Assembly (NCBI RefSeq): GCF_030269665.1
Contig: NZ_BSTS01000005.1
Span: 186,001-250,000, forward strand
Direction: 5' to 3'
Length of the DNA: 64,000 nt
Origin: Actinomycetospora sp. NBRC 106375
GTDB taxonomy: Bacteria > Actinomycetota > Actinomycetes > Mycobacteriales > Pseudonocardiaceae
Made by a program: the position numbers and the translations under genes. The stretch's first letter is position 1. Each line of letters opens with the position of its first letter. The notes under the pieces were generated by a model. That model made no database searches. It was not told where the DNA came from and saw only the letters and a program-made list of their open reading frames with translations. Below are positions 50,479 to 58,848 of this stretch, one piece after another.

Positions 50479-51918
50479 TCACGCCGCCCGCCCCGACGTC
50501 AGCTCCCGCCAGAGCCCCAGGTACGTGCGGTGCACGACGTGGGCGAGGTCGGCGATCCGCCGGGGTGAGCCCCACGCGCCGTACGCCCGCCACCAGGCCG
50601 CCCGCCGCGCCGCGTGGCCCGCGAGCTCGACCGAGCCGGCCCCGGGGCGGCCCAGGCGGACGTCGGGCGGCGCGGCGGTGGCGAGGCGGTCGACCTCCTC
50701 GAGCAGCTCGACGGGCAGCCCCAGCGCCCCGGCCCAGAGCCGGGCGCGCGCCGCGAGCAGCGAGCGCTCGGTGAACGCCTCCCGGCGCGCCAGCGCGGCC
50801 GTCGCGTCGGCGATCCGCGTGCCCTCGCCGCTGCCCGTCCCGTCGCGCGCCTCGGCGCGCGTGCGGTCGTCGGCGAGCGCCGCGAGGTCGCGCACGCCGG
50901 CGGTCGCGGCGAGCAGATCGGTGCGCGCGCGGACCTCGTCCTGCAGCCGGGACACCAGCGTCGCGAGCCCGGACGCGGCGAGCAGCGCGTCGCAGAGCTC
51001 GCCGACCCCGGCGGCCGCGTCCGCGCGCAGCAGCGCGAGCCCGAGCGCGAGACCCCGAAGATCGAGGAGGTCGAGCAGCCGGCGGCGCGTGTCGACGGGC
51101 ACGGGCAGGTCGGCGGTGGCGAACAGCTCGGCGTCGAGCATCGCCACCTCGAGCACCGCCGGGTCCGCCCCGGCGAGGACCCGCAGGGCCCCCACGTCCT
51201 CGGTGCGCAGCGCCCCGGTGACCGCGGTCTCGGCGAGCAGGCCGATCACGGGGGTCACCGGGCCGACGCGGTCGCCGAGCCGGCGTCCGAGCTCGACCGC
51301 CTGCTCGCGCCCGTCGTCGGGGCCCACGGTGTCGGCCCGCCCGAGCACGGCGATCACCCCGGCGGGCCCGTGCGCGGCGGGCCCGGGCAGGACGTCGAGG
51401 TCGCCGGGGTGCGCCGTCGCCGGGAGCACGACGAGCGCGGCGTCCGCGTGGGCGCCGCCGGCCACGCCGTCCGGGCGATGCGCCGACCCCGTCCCGGGGG
51501 TGTCGATCACAGTCAGTGCGTCGAGCGCCGCGCTGGTGAGCGTGACGACGAGGTGGTCGACGTCGTCCGACCGCACGCCCAGCCGGTCGCCCACCGCTGC
51601 GGGCACCCGGCCGCCCGCGGCCAGCGGCAGCGGCCGCCGGGACCCGTCGACGAGCACCACGTCGAGGCGGTCCGCGGGGCCGCGCACGTAATGGGCGGTC
51701 AAGCCGGTGCACTCGCCCGCGCCGGTCGGGGCGACGCGGCGTCCGACCAAGGCGTTGACCAGCGTGGACTTGCCCGACGAGACCGGTCCCGCCACGACGA
51801 GCGAGGGCGACGCGAGCATCCGGGCCGCGACGGCGTCCACCGCGTCGGCCGTCGGCAGCGACACACGCGGGCCGAGCGCGCGGCATGTCGCCACGACCGC
51901 GCTGCGCAAGGGGCCCAC
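50479..51918 (-). CDS. Dynamin-like GTPase
   Basis: About 479 residues. An intact P-loop LVVAGPVSSGKSTLVNALVG, a switch-like GECTGLTAHYV, a DxxG motif in VIDTPGTGSAH, and GRADTVG in place of the TKxD base-recognition motif. Long helices follow, with no clear membrane segment. It probably forms a heteromeric membrane-remodelling pair with the degenerate dynamin-like protein encoded next. The start is uncertain: I use the GTG at 51918, because the upstream frame has poor third-position G/C, but no ribosome site supports it. Confidence 0.85.
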   Translation of the reverse strand: MGPLRSAVVATCRALGPRVSLPTADAVDAVAARMLASPSLVVAGPVSSGKSTLVNALVGRRVAPTGAGECTGLTAHYVRGPADRLDVVLVDGSRRPLPLAAGGRVPAAVGDRLGVRSDDVDHLVVTLTSAALDALTVIDTPGTGSAHRPDGVAGGAHADAALVVLPATAHPGDLDVLPGPAAHGPAGVIAVLGRADTVGPDDGREQAVELGRRLGDRVGPVTPVIGLLAETAVTGALRTEDVGALRVLAGADPAVLEVAMLDAELFATADLPVPVDTRRRLLDLLDLRGLALGLALLRADAAAGVGELCDALLAASGLATLVSRLQDEVRARTDLLAATAGVRDLAALADDRTRAEARDGTGSGEGTRIADATAALARREAFTERSLLAARARLWAGALGLPVELLEEVDRLATAAPPDVRLGRPGAGSVELAGHAARRAAWWRAYGAWGSPRRIADLAHVVHRTYLGLWRELTSGRAA

Positions 51919-52044
51919 AGTGGTCGCACAGTAGGCGCCCCACCCGTCACGCAGGTCCCGGTCCGCACACGTCGCCGAGGGTTTCGCGTGATCGCCCGTC
52001 AGGGGAGACTGCTCACGAACCGTCACCCGGGAGGGGAAGCGCCT

Positions 52045-52491
52045 GTGCTCGACACCGGCACGTACATCTTCATCGTCGTGACCGGCGCGATCCTGACCAT
52101 CGTCGTCGGCCAGATCCTCATGCGCTCGGGCATCGGCTTCCTGCGTGACGTCTTCGACTCCGAAGAGGTCGCGGTGTCGACCAACCGCCTCCTCGGGGTG
52201 CTGTTCCACCTGGTCGCGCTGGGCTTCCTCGCCCTCATCTCGACGTTCCGGCCGTTCGACGTCCAGGGCACCGTGCAGATCGTCGTCACCCAGCTCGGCG
52301 GCGTCATGCTGGTGCTCGGCGTCCTGCACGGGCTGACGCTGCTGCTCCTCTCCCGCGTCCGCAGTCGGCGCCGCAGCGAGACCCTCGAGTCGGAGATGAG
52401 CGCCCAGTACGAGGAGTCGCGCCGCGCCCGGCAGAGCCCGCGCCAGCAGGTGATCGAGGGCGGTCCCCCGTCCGGCGGCACCGCGCACTGA
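52045..52491 (+). CDS. Three-helix membrane protein with a charged cytoplasmic tail
   Basis: A 148-residue protein. Three hydrophobic segments (TYIFIVVTGAILTIVVGQIL, NRLLGVLFHLVALGFLALIS, IVVTQLGGVMLVLGVLHGLT) and a basic/acidic tail (RVRSRRRSETLESEMSAQYE). No family recognised. GGGAGGGG lies eight bases before the GTG at 52045. It is divergent from the dynamin-like gene and followed by a hairpin terminator. Confidence 0.8.
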   Translation: MLDTGTYIFIVVTGAILTIVVGQILMRSGIGFLRDVFDSEEVAVSTNRLLGVLFHLVALGFLALISTFRPFDVQGTVQIVVTQLGGVMLVLGVLHGLTLLLLSRVRSRRRSETLESEMSAQYEESRRARQSPRQQVIEGGPPSGGTAH

Positions 52492-52504
52492 GCACCCGTC
52501 GCCG

Positions 52505-52525
52505 GGAGGGCCTTCCGGGCCCTCC
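52505..52525 (+). terminator. Hairpin after the three-helix membrane protein gene
   Basis: GGAGGGCC / GGCCCTCC, an 8-bp perfect inverted repeat with a 5-base loop, 14 bases after the stop codon. No T-tract. Confidence 0.65.
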
Positions 52526-52592
52526 GATCGCCCGACCGGGTCATCCGGGGTCGAACGGCTAACCCGCGGCGGGACCGCAACGATGGACGGGT

Positions 52593-52880
52593 GTGACCCT
52601 CGTCCCCTTGACCCGGCGACCGGCACGTGTCGCCGAGCCGCTGACCATGCCGTTGCCGCGTCTGTCCGACGTCGTGCACCCGGTGACGGCCACCTTCGGC
52701 TCCGCCGGCTGGACGCTGCGTTTCGGCGTGTCCGGTCAGCAGGTCGTCGTCGATCGCCTCGCCGACGCCGCCGGGGCGGCCCGCCGGCTCGTCGCCTCGG
52801 TGCTGGGCGTCCCGGCCGCGTCCGTCCGGACCCGCATCACCCCCGACCGCAGCACGCTCACGTCGCCGCGACGTCACTGA
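52593..52880 (+). CDS. Small hypothetical protein upstream of trmB
   Basis: Possible 95-residue protein (GTG at 52593; an ATG at 52647 would give 77). It has a short beta-strand pair (VTATFGSAGWTLRFGVSGQQ) and a helix rich in Ala/Arg. Third-position G/C is high, which supports coding, but no family is recognised. It lies 57 bases ahead of trmB on the same strand. Confidence 0.5.
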   Translation: MTLVPLTRRPARVAEPLTMPLPRLSDVVHPVTATFGSAGWTLRFGVSGQQVVVDRLADAAGAARRLVASVLGVPAASVRTRITPDRSTLTSPRRH

Positions 52881-52937
52881 GGTCGTCGCGCCGTCCCGGT
52901 ACGGTCCCGACCGCGAATCCCGTGTGAAGATCGGGGG

Positions 52938-53726
52938 ATGGCCCCCGAGCACGACACGCTGCCGACGTCGGACGGTGACGTCGTGAGGGGGGCGGTCCCG
53001 CGGCGCTCGGTGGTGAGCTTCGCCGACCGCGGCGGGCGGATGACGGCCGGCCAGCACCGGGCGTGGGACCGCCTCTGGCCGCGCCTCGGCGCCACGGGCC
53101 CCGGCTTCGACCGGGACGGTTCGGCGCCCCCGCCGCGCGACGGCGACGGCCGGCTCGACGCCCGGGCGTGGTTCGGGCGCGTCGCGCCGCTGCGTCTCGA
53201 GATCGGCTCCGGGATGGGCGAGACGACGGCGGCCCTCGCCGCGGCCGAGCCCGACACCGACCACGTCGCCGTCGAGGTCTACCCGCCCGGGCTCGCCCAG
53301 TTGCTCATGCGCGTCGAGGAGCGCGGCCTGGACAACCTGCGGCTCCTGCGCGGCGACGCGGTGACCGTGCTCGAGGACCTGGTCGCGCCCGACTCCCTCG
53401 CCGGGCTGCGCGTGTTCTACCCCGACCCCTGGCCCAAGCGCCGCCACCACAAGCGGCGCATCGTCCAGCCCGCCACGGTCGCGCTGATGGCCTCCCGGCT
53501 GGCGCCCGGAGCGACGCTGCACCTCGCCACCGACGTCGCCGACTACGCCGACTGGATGCGCGAGGTCACCGACGCCGAACCGCTGCTGGAGAACCGGCAC
53601 AGGGGGTTCGCCCCGCGCCCGCCGTGGCGTCCCCGCACCAAGTTCGAGGCCCGCGCCGAGCAGGAGGGCCGGCCCAGCCGGGACCTCCTGCTGGTGCGGC
53701 GCACCCCCGAGGGAGGCGAGTCCTGA
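52938..53726 (+). CDS. trmB: tRNA (guanine(46)-N7)-methyltransferase
   Basis: A 262-residue class I methyltransferase that puts a methyl on N7 of G46 in tRNA, using S-adenosylmethionine. The cofactor-binding motif is LEIGSGMGETTAAL, with VEVYPPGLAQLL next, and the TrmB hallmark YPDPWPKRRHHKRRIVQP is present, followed by LHLATDVADYADWM and the C-terminal RPRTKFEARA-like block (PWRPRTKFEAR). The N terminus carries about 40 extra residues. A NYN-domain gene follows about 40 bases later, an arrangement also seen in mycobacteria. Confidence 0.95.
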   Translation: MAPEHDTLPTSDGDVVRGAVPRRSVVSFADRGGRMTAGQHRAWDRLWPRLGATGPGFDRDGSAPPPRDGDGRLDARAWFGRVAPLRLEIGSGMGETTAALAAAEPDTDHVAVEVYPPGLAQLLMRVEERGLDNLRLLRGDAVTVLEDLVAPDSLAGLRVFYPDPWPKRRHHKRRIVQPATVALMASRLAPGATLHLATDVADYADWMREVTDAEPLLENRHRGFAPRPPWRPRTKFEARAEQEGRPSRDLLLVRRTPEGGES

Positions 53727-53754
53727 GCACCCGTCGCGTCCGCCGCCGGGCGGT

Positions 53755-53760
53755 TAGAGT
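53755..53760 (+). promoter_or_regulatory. Leaderless -10 box of the NYN gene
   Basis: TAGAGT fits TANNNT and lies seven bases before the GTG at 53768, suggesting a leaderless transcript in addition to read-through from trmB. Confidence 0.45.
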
Positions 53761-53767
53761 CGGGCCC

Positions 53768-54460
53768 GTGTCGCCGTCCCCCTCACCCGCCGACCTGGCC
53801 ACCCCGCCTGCCGCCCTGTCCGGAGGGATCGAGGACGCCGGCGACGACGCCGCCACGGACGCGCCGCCCGCCCGCACGCTGCTGGTCTGGGACGCGCCGA
53901 ACATCGACATGAGCCTCGGCTCGCTGCTGGGCACCCGCCCCACGTCGGCGTTCCGCCCGCGCTTCGACGCCGTCGGCCGCTGGCTGCTCGGCGAGGCCGG
54001 GCCGGAGGGCGTCGCCGAGGCCACGGTGTTCACCAACGTCGTCCCCGGCTCCACCGAGATCGTGCGGCCGTGGGTCGAGGCGCTGCGCAACGTCGGCTTC
54101 GCGGTGTTCGCCAAGCCGAAGGTCGTCGAGGACTCCGACGTCGACGAGGACATGCTCGCCCACATCGAGCTGCGCCGGAGCGAGGGCGGGCTCGCCCACG
54201 TCGTCGTGGCCTCGGGCGACGGGCGCGCGTTCCGCGAGCCGCTCGAGTCGCTCGTGGCGCAGGGCATCACGGTCACGGTGATCGGCTTCCGGGAGTACGC
54301 CGCGTTCGCGGTGGCCTCCGAGATCGTCGACTTCCTCGACCTCGAGGACATCGACGGCGTGTTCCGCGAGCCCCTGCCGCGCGTCAGCCTCGACACCCTG
54401 CCCGACGACGGCGCCTGGCTGCCGCCGCTGCGCTCCCTGCGCTCGCTGCTGGAGCGCTAG
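53768..54460 (+). CDS. NYN domain (PIN-like) putative RNase
   Basis: A 230-residue protein. After an acidic Ala/Pro-rich start, the NYN fold shows its conserved Asp residues in LLVWDAPNIDMSLGSLLG, an acidic patch EDSDVDEDMLAHIEL, and VVVASGDGRAFREPLESLVA, followed by GITVTVIGFREYAAFAVASE. Such proteins are metal-dependent RNases or RNA-binding proteins; an action on tRNA or mRNA is inferred from its trmB neighbour. The GTG start at 53768 is supported by the -10-like TAGAGT seven bases upstream. Confidence 0.9.
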   Translation: MSPSPSPADLATPPAALSGGIEDAGDDAATDAPPARTLLVWDAPNIDMSLGSLLGTRPTSAFRPRFDAVGRWLLGEAGPEGVAEATVFTNVVPGSTEIVRPWVEALRNVGFAVFAKPKVVEDSDVDEDMLAHIELRRSEGGLAHVVVASGDGRAFREPLESLVAQGITVTVIGFREYAAFAVASEIVDFLDLEDIDGVFREPLPRVSLDTLPDDGAWLPPLRSLRSLLER

Positions 54461-54972
54461 TCCGCGCCGAGCACTGGGGGACGACGCCCGAGGAGCGGGC
54501 GCGGCGGAGCCCGGCCGACGCGCTCGTCCCCGCGCCGCGGTCCCGGTGGACGCGGGGGGTCACCTCGACGGCACCGCCGGCGACGCTGTGGCGCTGGGTC
54601 TGCCAGCTCACCGTCGCGCCGTACAGCTACGACCTCGTCGACAACCGGGGGCACCGCAGCCCCCGGACCCTGACCCCGGGCGCCGACGAGCTCCGCGTCG
54701 GGCAGCGGCTGCTCGTCCTGTTCGTCGTCGACTCGTTCGCGCCGGGCGAGCACCTCACCCTGCGGCGGGCCCGGCGGGGACGGGGCCCGGTCGCCGAGTT
54801 CGCGATCACCTATGCGGTCAAGCCCGACCCAGCCGGATCCCGTCTCGTGGCGACGGTGGCCGTCGACGGCACCCGCCGCGGCGCGCTGCTGCGCCGGCTG
54901 CTCGCCGTGGGCGACCTGGTCATGATGCGACGCCAGCTCCGGACACTGGCGTCCCTCGCCGCCGGGACGTGA
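54460..54972 (+). CDS. SRPBCC/polyketide-cyclase-like protein (start unclear)
   Basis: About 165 residues with the SRPBCC shape: RAEHWGTTPEERARR, the start of the fold at RWTRGVTSTAPPATLWRWVC, YSYDLVDNRGHRSPRTLTPG, and FAPGEHLTLRRARRGRGPVA followed by a C-terminal helix (LAVGDLVMMRRQLRTLA). Coding is clear, but no ATG, GTG or TTG exists between the NYN stop (54458-54460) and the conserved region; the start given is only the first sense codon. A start codon changed by an error or a rare start is possible. The stop codon (54970-54972) is inside hairpin A5. Probably binds a hydrophobic ligand; function unknown. Confidence 0.65.
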   Translation, partial: VRAEHWGTTPEERARRSPADALVPAPRSRWTRGVTSTAPPATLWRWVCQLTVAPYSYDLVDNRGHRSPRTLTPGADELRVGQRLLVLFVVDSFAPGEHLTLRRARRGRGPVAEFAITYAVKPDPAGSRLVATVAVDGTRRGALLRRLLAVGDLVMMRRQLRTLASLAAGT

Positions 54973-55010
54973 GCGCTTTCCTGCGCCGGAGGGCAGGGAA
55001 GCACTCACGT
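54967..55010. terminator. GTGAGC-type hairpin, copy A5, carrying both stop codons
   Basis: Arms ACGTGAGCGCTTTCCTGC and GCAGGGAAGCACTCACGT pair over 18 bp with two G-T pairs. The TGA of the plus-strand SRPBCC gene (54970-54972) is in the left arm, and the TGA of the minus-strand gene (55007-55005) in the right arm. A symmetric bidirectional terminator. Confidence 0.85.
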
Positions 55011-55445
55011 GGGGCGACGGAAGAACGCGTTCGCGGTCGGACGGAACATCAGCACGAGCGCGACGACGACGGCGGCGAGATGCGCGGTCCGCAGCACGAC
55101 CACCGCGATCTCGGCGCCGCCCGCGCCGGCGAGGTACTCGACGGGGGAGGCGCCCGTCGAGAGCCACGTGATCGGCTCGACGACCAGCGACGCGGTCCCG
55201 ACCACACCGAGCAGCACGGCGAGCGTCCACCGGACGACGTTGCGGCCGCTCGGCAGAGCGAGCACGAGGGCGACCACCCCGGCGTAGACCAGGGCGCGCT
55301 TGACCAGCGCCCCCGGACCGGGAGGGTCCGGCAGGGCGAGGTGGACCAGGGTCTCGGCGACCCCGGCGCCGACGGCGAGCAGCCAGACGACGACCGCGGC
55401 GCGCACGGGGCGGGGGACGGGCGGTGCGGCGGTGAGGCTCGACAT
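55005..55445 (-). CDS. Four-helix membrane protein
   Basis: A 146-residue protein with four hydrophobic segments (AAVVVWLLAVGAGVAETLVH, ALVYAGVVALVLALP, WTLAVLLGVVGTASLVVEPI, VVVLRTAHLAAVVVALVLM) and a short basic tail. No family recognised. It is divergent from the sensor kinase gene and ends in hairpin A5. Confidence 0.75.
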   Translation of the reverse strand: MSSLTAAPPVPRPVRAAVVVWLLAVGAGVAETLVHLALPDPPGPGALVKRALVYAGVVALVLALPSGRNVVRWTLAVLLGVVGTASLVVEPITWLSTGASPVEYLAGAGGAEIAVVVLRTAHLAAVVVALVLMFRPTANAFFRRPT

Positions 55446-55578
55446 GCCGGCCACGCTCCGTCGCGTCGGGGCTCCCGGACAGCCGGCAGGCGCCCCGTCC
55501 GCGGTGGGGTTGTCCCTACCCTGACCCGGAGGAGCACCGGCTGGGGGTGGCCGGGCGCGGCGAGCAGGGTCCGGAGGC

Positions 55579-56880
55579 ATGACCGAGATGACGCTCGCCG
55601 GACCGCCCGTCGAGGACGCCGCCCGCCCGCACGACGATCACGCTCCCGGCTTCTGGCCCCGCGTCGGGTACCTGCTGGCCGGGCTGCCGCTGGGCGTCGC
55701 CGCGTTCGCGGTGGCGGTCGCGGGGTTCGTCCTGGGCGTGTCGACGCTCGTGGTCTGGCTCGGTGTCCCCGTCCTGGCCGCGACGCTCTGGGCGTGCCGG
55801 GGTCTCGCCACCGTCGAGCGCCGCAGCACCGAGCGCGTCACCGGCCGCGACCTGCCGCCCCACCACTACCGGGTCGCCGTGCCCGGTGCGGGCCGCCCGG
55901 CGGTGTCGCTCGCGATGGTGCGCGACCCGCAGGCCTGGCGGGACGTCCTGCACGCCGTCATCGCCTTCCCGGTGCGGCTCGCGGCGGCCGTGCTCGTCGT
56001 CGCGTGGGGCGTCGGCGGGCTCGGCGGGCTGCTCTTCGTCGCCTGGGAGTGGACCCTGCCCGACGACCGCCACGGCCTGTCCTGGCTGGTCACCGGCACC
56101 ACCTCGCGGCCGGCGGAGATCGTCGTCAACACGGTGCTCGGCGCGGTCGTCCTCGCCCTGCTCCCGTGGCTGGTCCGCGCTCTGGTCGCGCTCCGGGCCG
56201 GGCTCGCGCGGGGCCTGCTGACCAACCAGACGGCCGCCCTCCGCGCCCGCGCCGACGAGCTCGCGGCCGGACGCCGCGCCGCGGTGGCCGCGGAGGCGAC
56301 CACGTTGCGCCGCCTCGAGCGCGACCTGCACGACGGACCGCAGCAGCGGCTCGTGCGGATGACGATGGACCTGGAGGCCACGTCGCGGCGCCTCGACGAC
56401 GACCCGGCGCGGGCCCGCCCCCTGCTCGACGAGGCGATCACGCAGAGCCGTGAGGCCCTCGCCGAACTGCGCGCGCTGTCCCGCGGGATCGCGCCGCCCG
56501 TCCTGGCCGACCGCGGCCTCGACGCCGCGCTCGGCGCGGCCGCCGCCCGCAGCCCGCTGCCGGTAGCGCTCCACGTCGACGTCCCCGCCCGGTTGCCCGC
56601 GGCCGTCGAGACCACCGCGTACTACGTCGTCACGGAGGCGCTCACCAACGTGGCCAAGCACGCCGGCGCGTCGCAGGCGACGGTGACCGCGGTCGTCGAC
56701 GACGACCGGCTCGTCGTCTCGGTGGCCGACGACGGCCGCGGTGGCGCGCACTCCGGCAAGGGCCACGGCCTCGCCGGGCTCGCCGACCGCGTCGCGACCG
56801 TCGACGGGACCCTGGCGATCACCAGCCCGGCCGGCGGGCCGACGGTGCTCACCGCGAGCCTGCCGGGGCGGGAGGGCTGA
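55579..56880 (+). CDS. Sensor histidine kinase with a membrane sensor domain
   Basis: A 433-residue kinase. Residues 25-220 hold four membrane helices with a cytoplasmic loop, like the actinobacterial Sensor (PF13796-type) domain. The phospho-acceptor helix reads TLRRLERDLHDGPQQRLVRM; the ATPase domain shows YYVVTEALTNVAKHAGASQA (N box), VADDGRGGA and HGLAGLADRVATVDGTL. All key residues are intact. GGAGG is just upstream of the ATG. The stop overlaps the regulator start (TGATG). Confidence 0.93.
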   Translation: MTEMTLAGPPVEDAARPHDDHAPGFWPRVGYLLAGLPLGVAAFAVAVAGFVLGVSTLVVWLGVPVLAATLWACRGLATVERRSTERVTGRDLPPHHYRVAVPGAGRPAVSLAMVRDPQAWRDVLHAVIAFPVRLAAAVLVVAWGVGGLGGLLFVAWEWTLPDDRHGLSWLVTGTTSRPAEIVVNTVLGAVVLALLPWLVRALVALRAGLARGLLTNQTAALRARADELAAGRRAAVAAEATTLRRLERDLHDGPQQRLVRMTMDLEATSRRLDDDPARARPLLDEAITQSREALAELRALSRGIAPPVLADRGLDAALGAAAARSPLPVALHVDVPARLPAAVETTAYYVVTEALTNVAKHAGASQATVTAVVDDDRLVVSVADDGRGGAHSGKGHGLAGLADRVATVDGTLAITSPAGGPTVLTASLPGREG

Positions 56881-57521
56881 TGCGCGTCGTGCTCGCCGAG
56901 GACTCCGTCCTCCTGCGGGAGGGGCTGGTCCGGCTGCTCGGGGAGTACGGGGCCGAGGTCGTGGCGGCGGTCGGGGACGGCGGGGCGCTGGTCGACGCCG
57001 TCGTGGCGCATCGCCCGGACGTCGCCGTCGTCGACGTGCGGATGCCTCCGGACTTCACCGACGAAGGGCTGCGCGCGGCCCTCCGCGCACGCCGGGAGGT
57101 GCCCGGCACGGCGGTGCTCGTCCTGTCGCAGTACGTCGAGATGTCCTACGCGGCGGATCTCCTCCGGGACGGCGGCGGTGTCGGCTACCTGCTCAAGGAC
57201 CGGGTCACCCGCCTCGAGGACCTCGCCGACGCCCTGGCGCGGATCACGGCCGGCGGCAGCGTGCTCGATCCCGAGGTGGTCTCGGCGCTCTTCGCTCGGC
57301 AGGACCCCCTCGCGGCGCTCACGGCGCGGGAGCGCGAGGTGCTGGCGCTGGTGGCGGAGGGGCGGTCGAACACGGCGATCGCCCGGAGCCTGACCCTGTC
57401 GCAGGGCGCGGTCGAGAAGCACGTGTCGTCGATCTTCGACAAGCTCGGTCTCGCCCGCGACGCCGCGGACGACCACCGCCGCGTCCTGGCCGTCCTGGCG
57501 TGGTTCGGTCTGGGGCGCTGA
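56880..57521 (+). CDS. NarL/FixJ-type response regulator
   Basis: A 213-residue regulator. Receiver: Glu7/Asp8 (LAEDSVLLREG), phospho-acceptor Asp52 (VAVVDVRMPPDFTDEGL) and Lys in GYLLKDRV. The LuxR helix-turn-helix is LTAREREVLALVAEGRSNTA, with GAVEKHVSSIFDKLGL. Co-translated with the kinase upstream. The amidohydrolase gene begins 12 bases later, so it may be part of the same transcript. Confidence 0.94.
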   Translation: MRVVLAEDSVLLREGLVRLLGEYGAEVVAAVGDGGALVDAVVAHRPDVAVVDVRMPPDFTDEGLRAALRARREVPGTAVLVLSQYVEMSYAADLLRDGGGVGYLLKDRVTRLEDLADALARITAGGSVLDPEVVSALFARQDPLAALTAREREVLALVAEGRSNTAIARSLTLSQGAVEKHVSSIFDKLGLARDAADDHRRVLAVLAWFGLGR

Positions 57522-57533
57522 GAGACTGGCCCC

Positions 57534-58847
57534 GTGAGCCAGCGCCTCCACGCCCCGGTCGTCCTGCCCTGCGACGAGCCCATGAGCGTCCTGCGCGACG
57601 CGGTGGTCGACGTCGACGACGCCGGGCGGATCGTGCACGTCGGGCCCCTCGCCGCGGCCCCGGCCACCGACGCCCCGACGACCGAGGTGCCGGGCCTGCT
57701 CATGCCGGGTCTGGTCAACACCCACGCCCACACCCCGCTCGCCGTCCTGCGCGGCATGGGCGGCGACCTGCCCCTGATGCGCTGGCTCATGGAGGTCATC
57801 TGGCCGGCCGAGGCCAAGCTCGACGGCGGCGACGTGCGCGCGGGGATGCTCGCGGGCTCCGCGGAGATGCTGCGCGGCGGGGTCACGACGTCGGCCGAGA
57901 TGTACTTCCAGTGCGAGCACGTCGTGGAGGCCGTGCTCGAGATCGGGTCCCGGGTCGTGCTGACGCCGGGGATCATCACCGCGCCGGGGATGGAGCGCCT
58001 CGGGACCTGGCAGCAGATGCGCGACGCGATCAGCCGGTGGATCGACGCCGACGGGCTGCGCTTCGGGCCCGGCGAGCGGGTGGAGCTCGGCTACGGGCCA
58101 CACGCGGCGTACACACTGCCCACCGAGGCGATCGTGACCACCGCGGGGCTGGCGAAGGAGCGCGGCGCGCTGATGCACCTCCACGTCGCCGAGGCGCCGG
58201 GCGAGGACGACGCCGTCCGCGCCGAGTTCGGGTCGGTGCCGGCGATGCTCGAGTCGACGGGCTCGCTGGGCGGGCGGGTGCTCGCCGCGCACGCGATCCA
58301 GCTCTCCGACGCCGACATCGCGATCCTCGCCCGTCACGACGTCGCCGTCGCCCACTGCCCCGGCTCCAACGCCAAGCTCGCGGCCGGCGTCGCCCGGGTC
58401 GCCGACCTGCGCACCGCGGGTGTCCGGATGGGCCTGGGCACCGACTCGCCCGCGTCGAACGACGACCTCGACCTCTGGGAGGAGCAGCGCCTCGCCTCGC
58501 TGTTCGCCCGCCAGCGCGGCGCCGACGCCACCGCGCTGACCGCCGGGGCCGCGCTGGCGATGGCGACGCGCGAGGGTGCCCGCGCCCTGGGTCGCGACGA
58601 CCTCGGCGTCCTCGCCCCCGGCGCCTGGGCCGACCTCGTGCACGTCTCGCTGGACGACGCCGCCTTCGTCGACCCGGACGACGACGAGCAGCTGATCTCC
58701 AACCTCGTCTGGGCCAGCGGCGCCCGCGGGGTGCGTGACGTCTGGGTCGCGGGCGAGCCGGTGCTCGCCGACGGGGCCCTGACGCGCGTGGACCCCGGCG
58801 AGGTGCTCGCCGGGGCCCGCCGCGTGGCCGCCAAGGTCAAGGCCTGA
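57534..58847 (+). CDS. Amidohydrolase, deaminase type (MtaD/TRZ-ATZ family)
   Basis: A 437-residue metal-dependent hydrolase. The metal site appears as NTHAHTPLAVLRGMG (His-x-His), LHLHVAEAPGED (His), AHAIQLSDADIAILARHDV (His) and GTDSPASNDDLDLWEE (Asp). This is the pattern of methylthioadenosine/S-adenosylhomocysteine deaminases and related guanine- or triazine-type deaminases; the substrate cannot be fixed by sequence alone. The GTG start at 57534 gives the usual N terminus. It ends two bases before hairpin A6 and is convergent with the DHA2 exporter gene. Confidence 0.9.
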   Translation: MSQRLHAPVVLPCDEPMSVLRDAVVDVDDAGRIVHVGPLAAAPATDAPTTEVPGLLMPGLVNTHAHTPLAVLRGMGGDLPLMRWLMEVIWPAEAKLDGGDVRAGMLAGSAEMLRGGVTTSAEMYFQCEHVVEAVLEIGSRVVLTPGIITAPGMERLGTWQQMRDAISRWIDADGLRFGPGERVELGYGPHAAYTLPTEAIVTTAGLAKERGALMHLHVAEAPGEDDAVRAEFGSVPAMLESTGSLGGRVLAAHAIQLSDADIAILARHDVAVAHCPGSNAKLAAGVARVADLRTAGVRMGLGTDSPASNDDLDLWEEQRLASLFARQRGADATALTAGAALAMATREGARALGRDDLGVLAPGAWADLVHVSLDDAAFVDPDDDEQLISNLVWASGARGVRDVWVAGEPVLADGALTRVDPGEVLAGARRVAAKVKA

Positions 58848-58848
58848 T

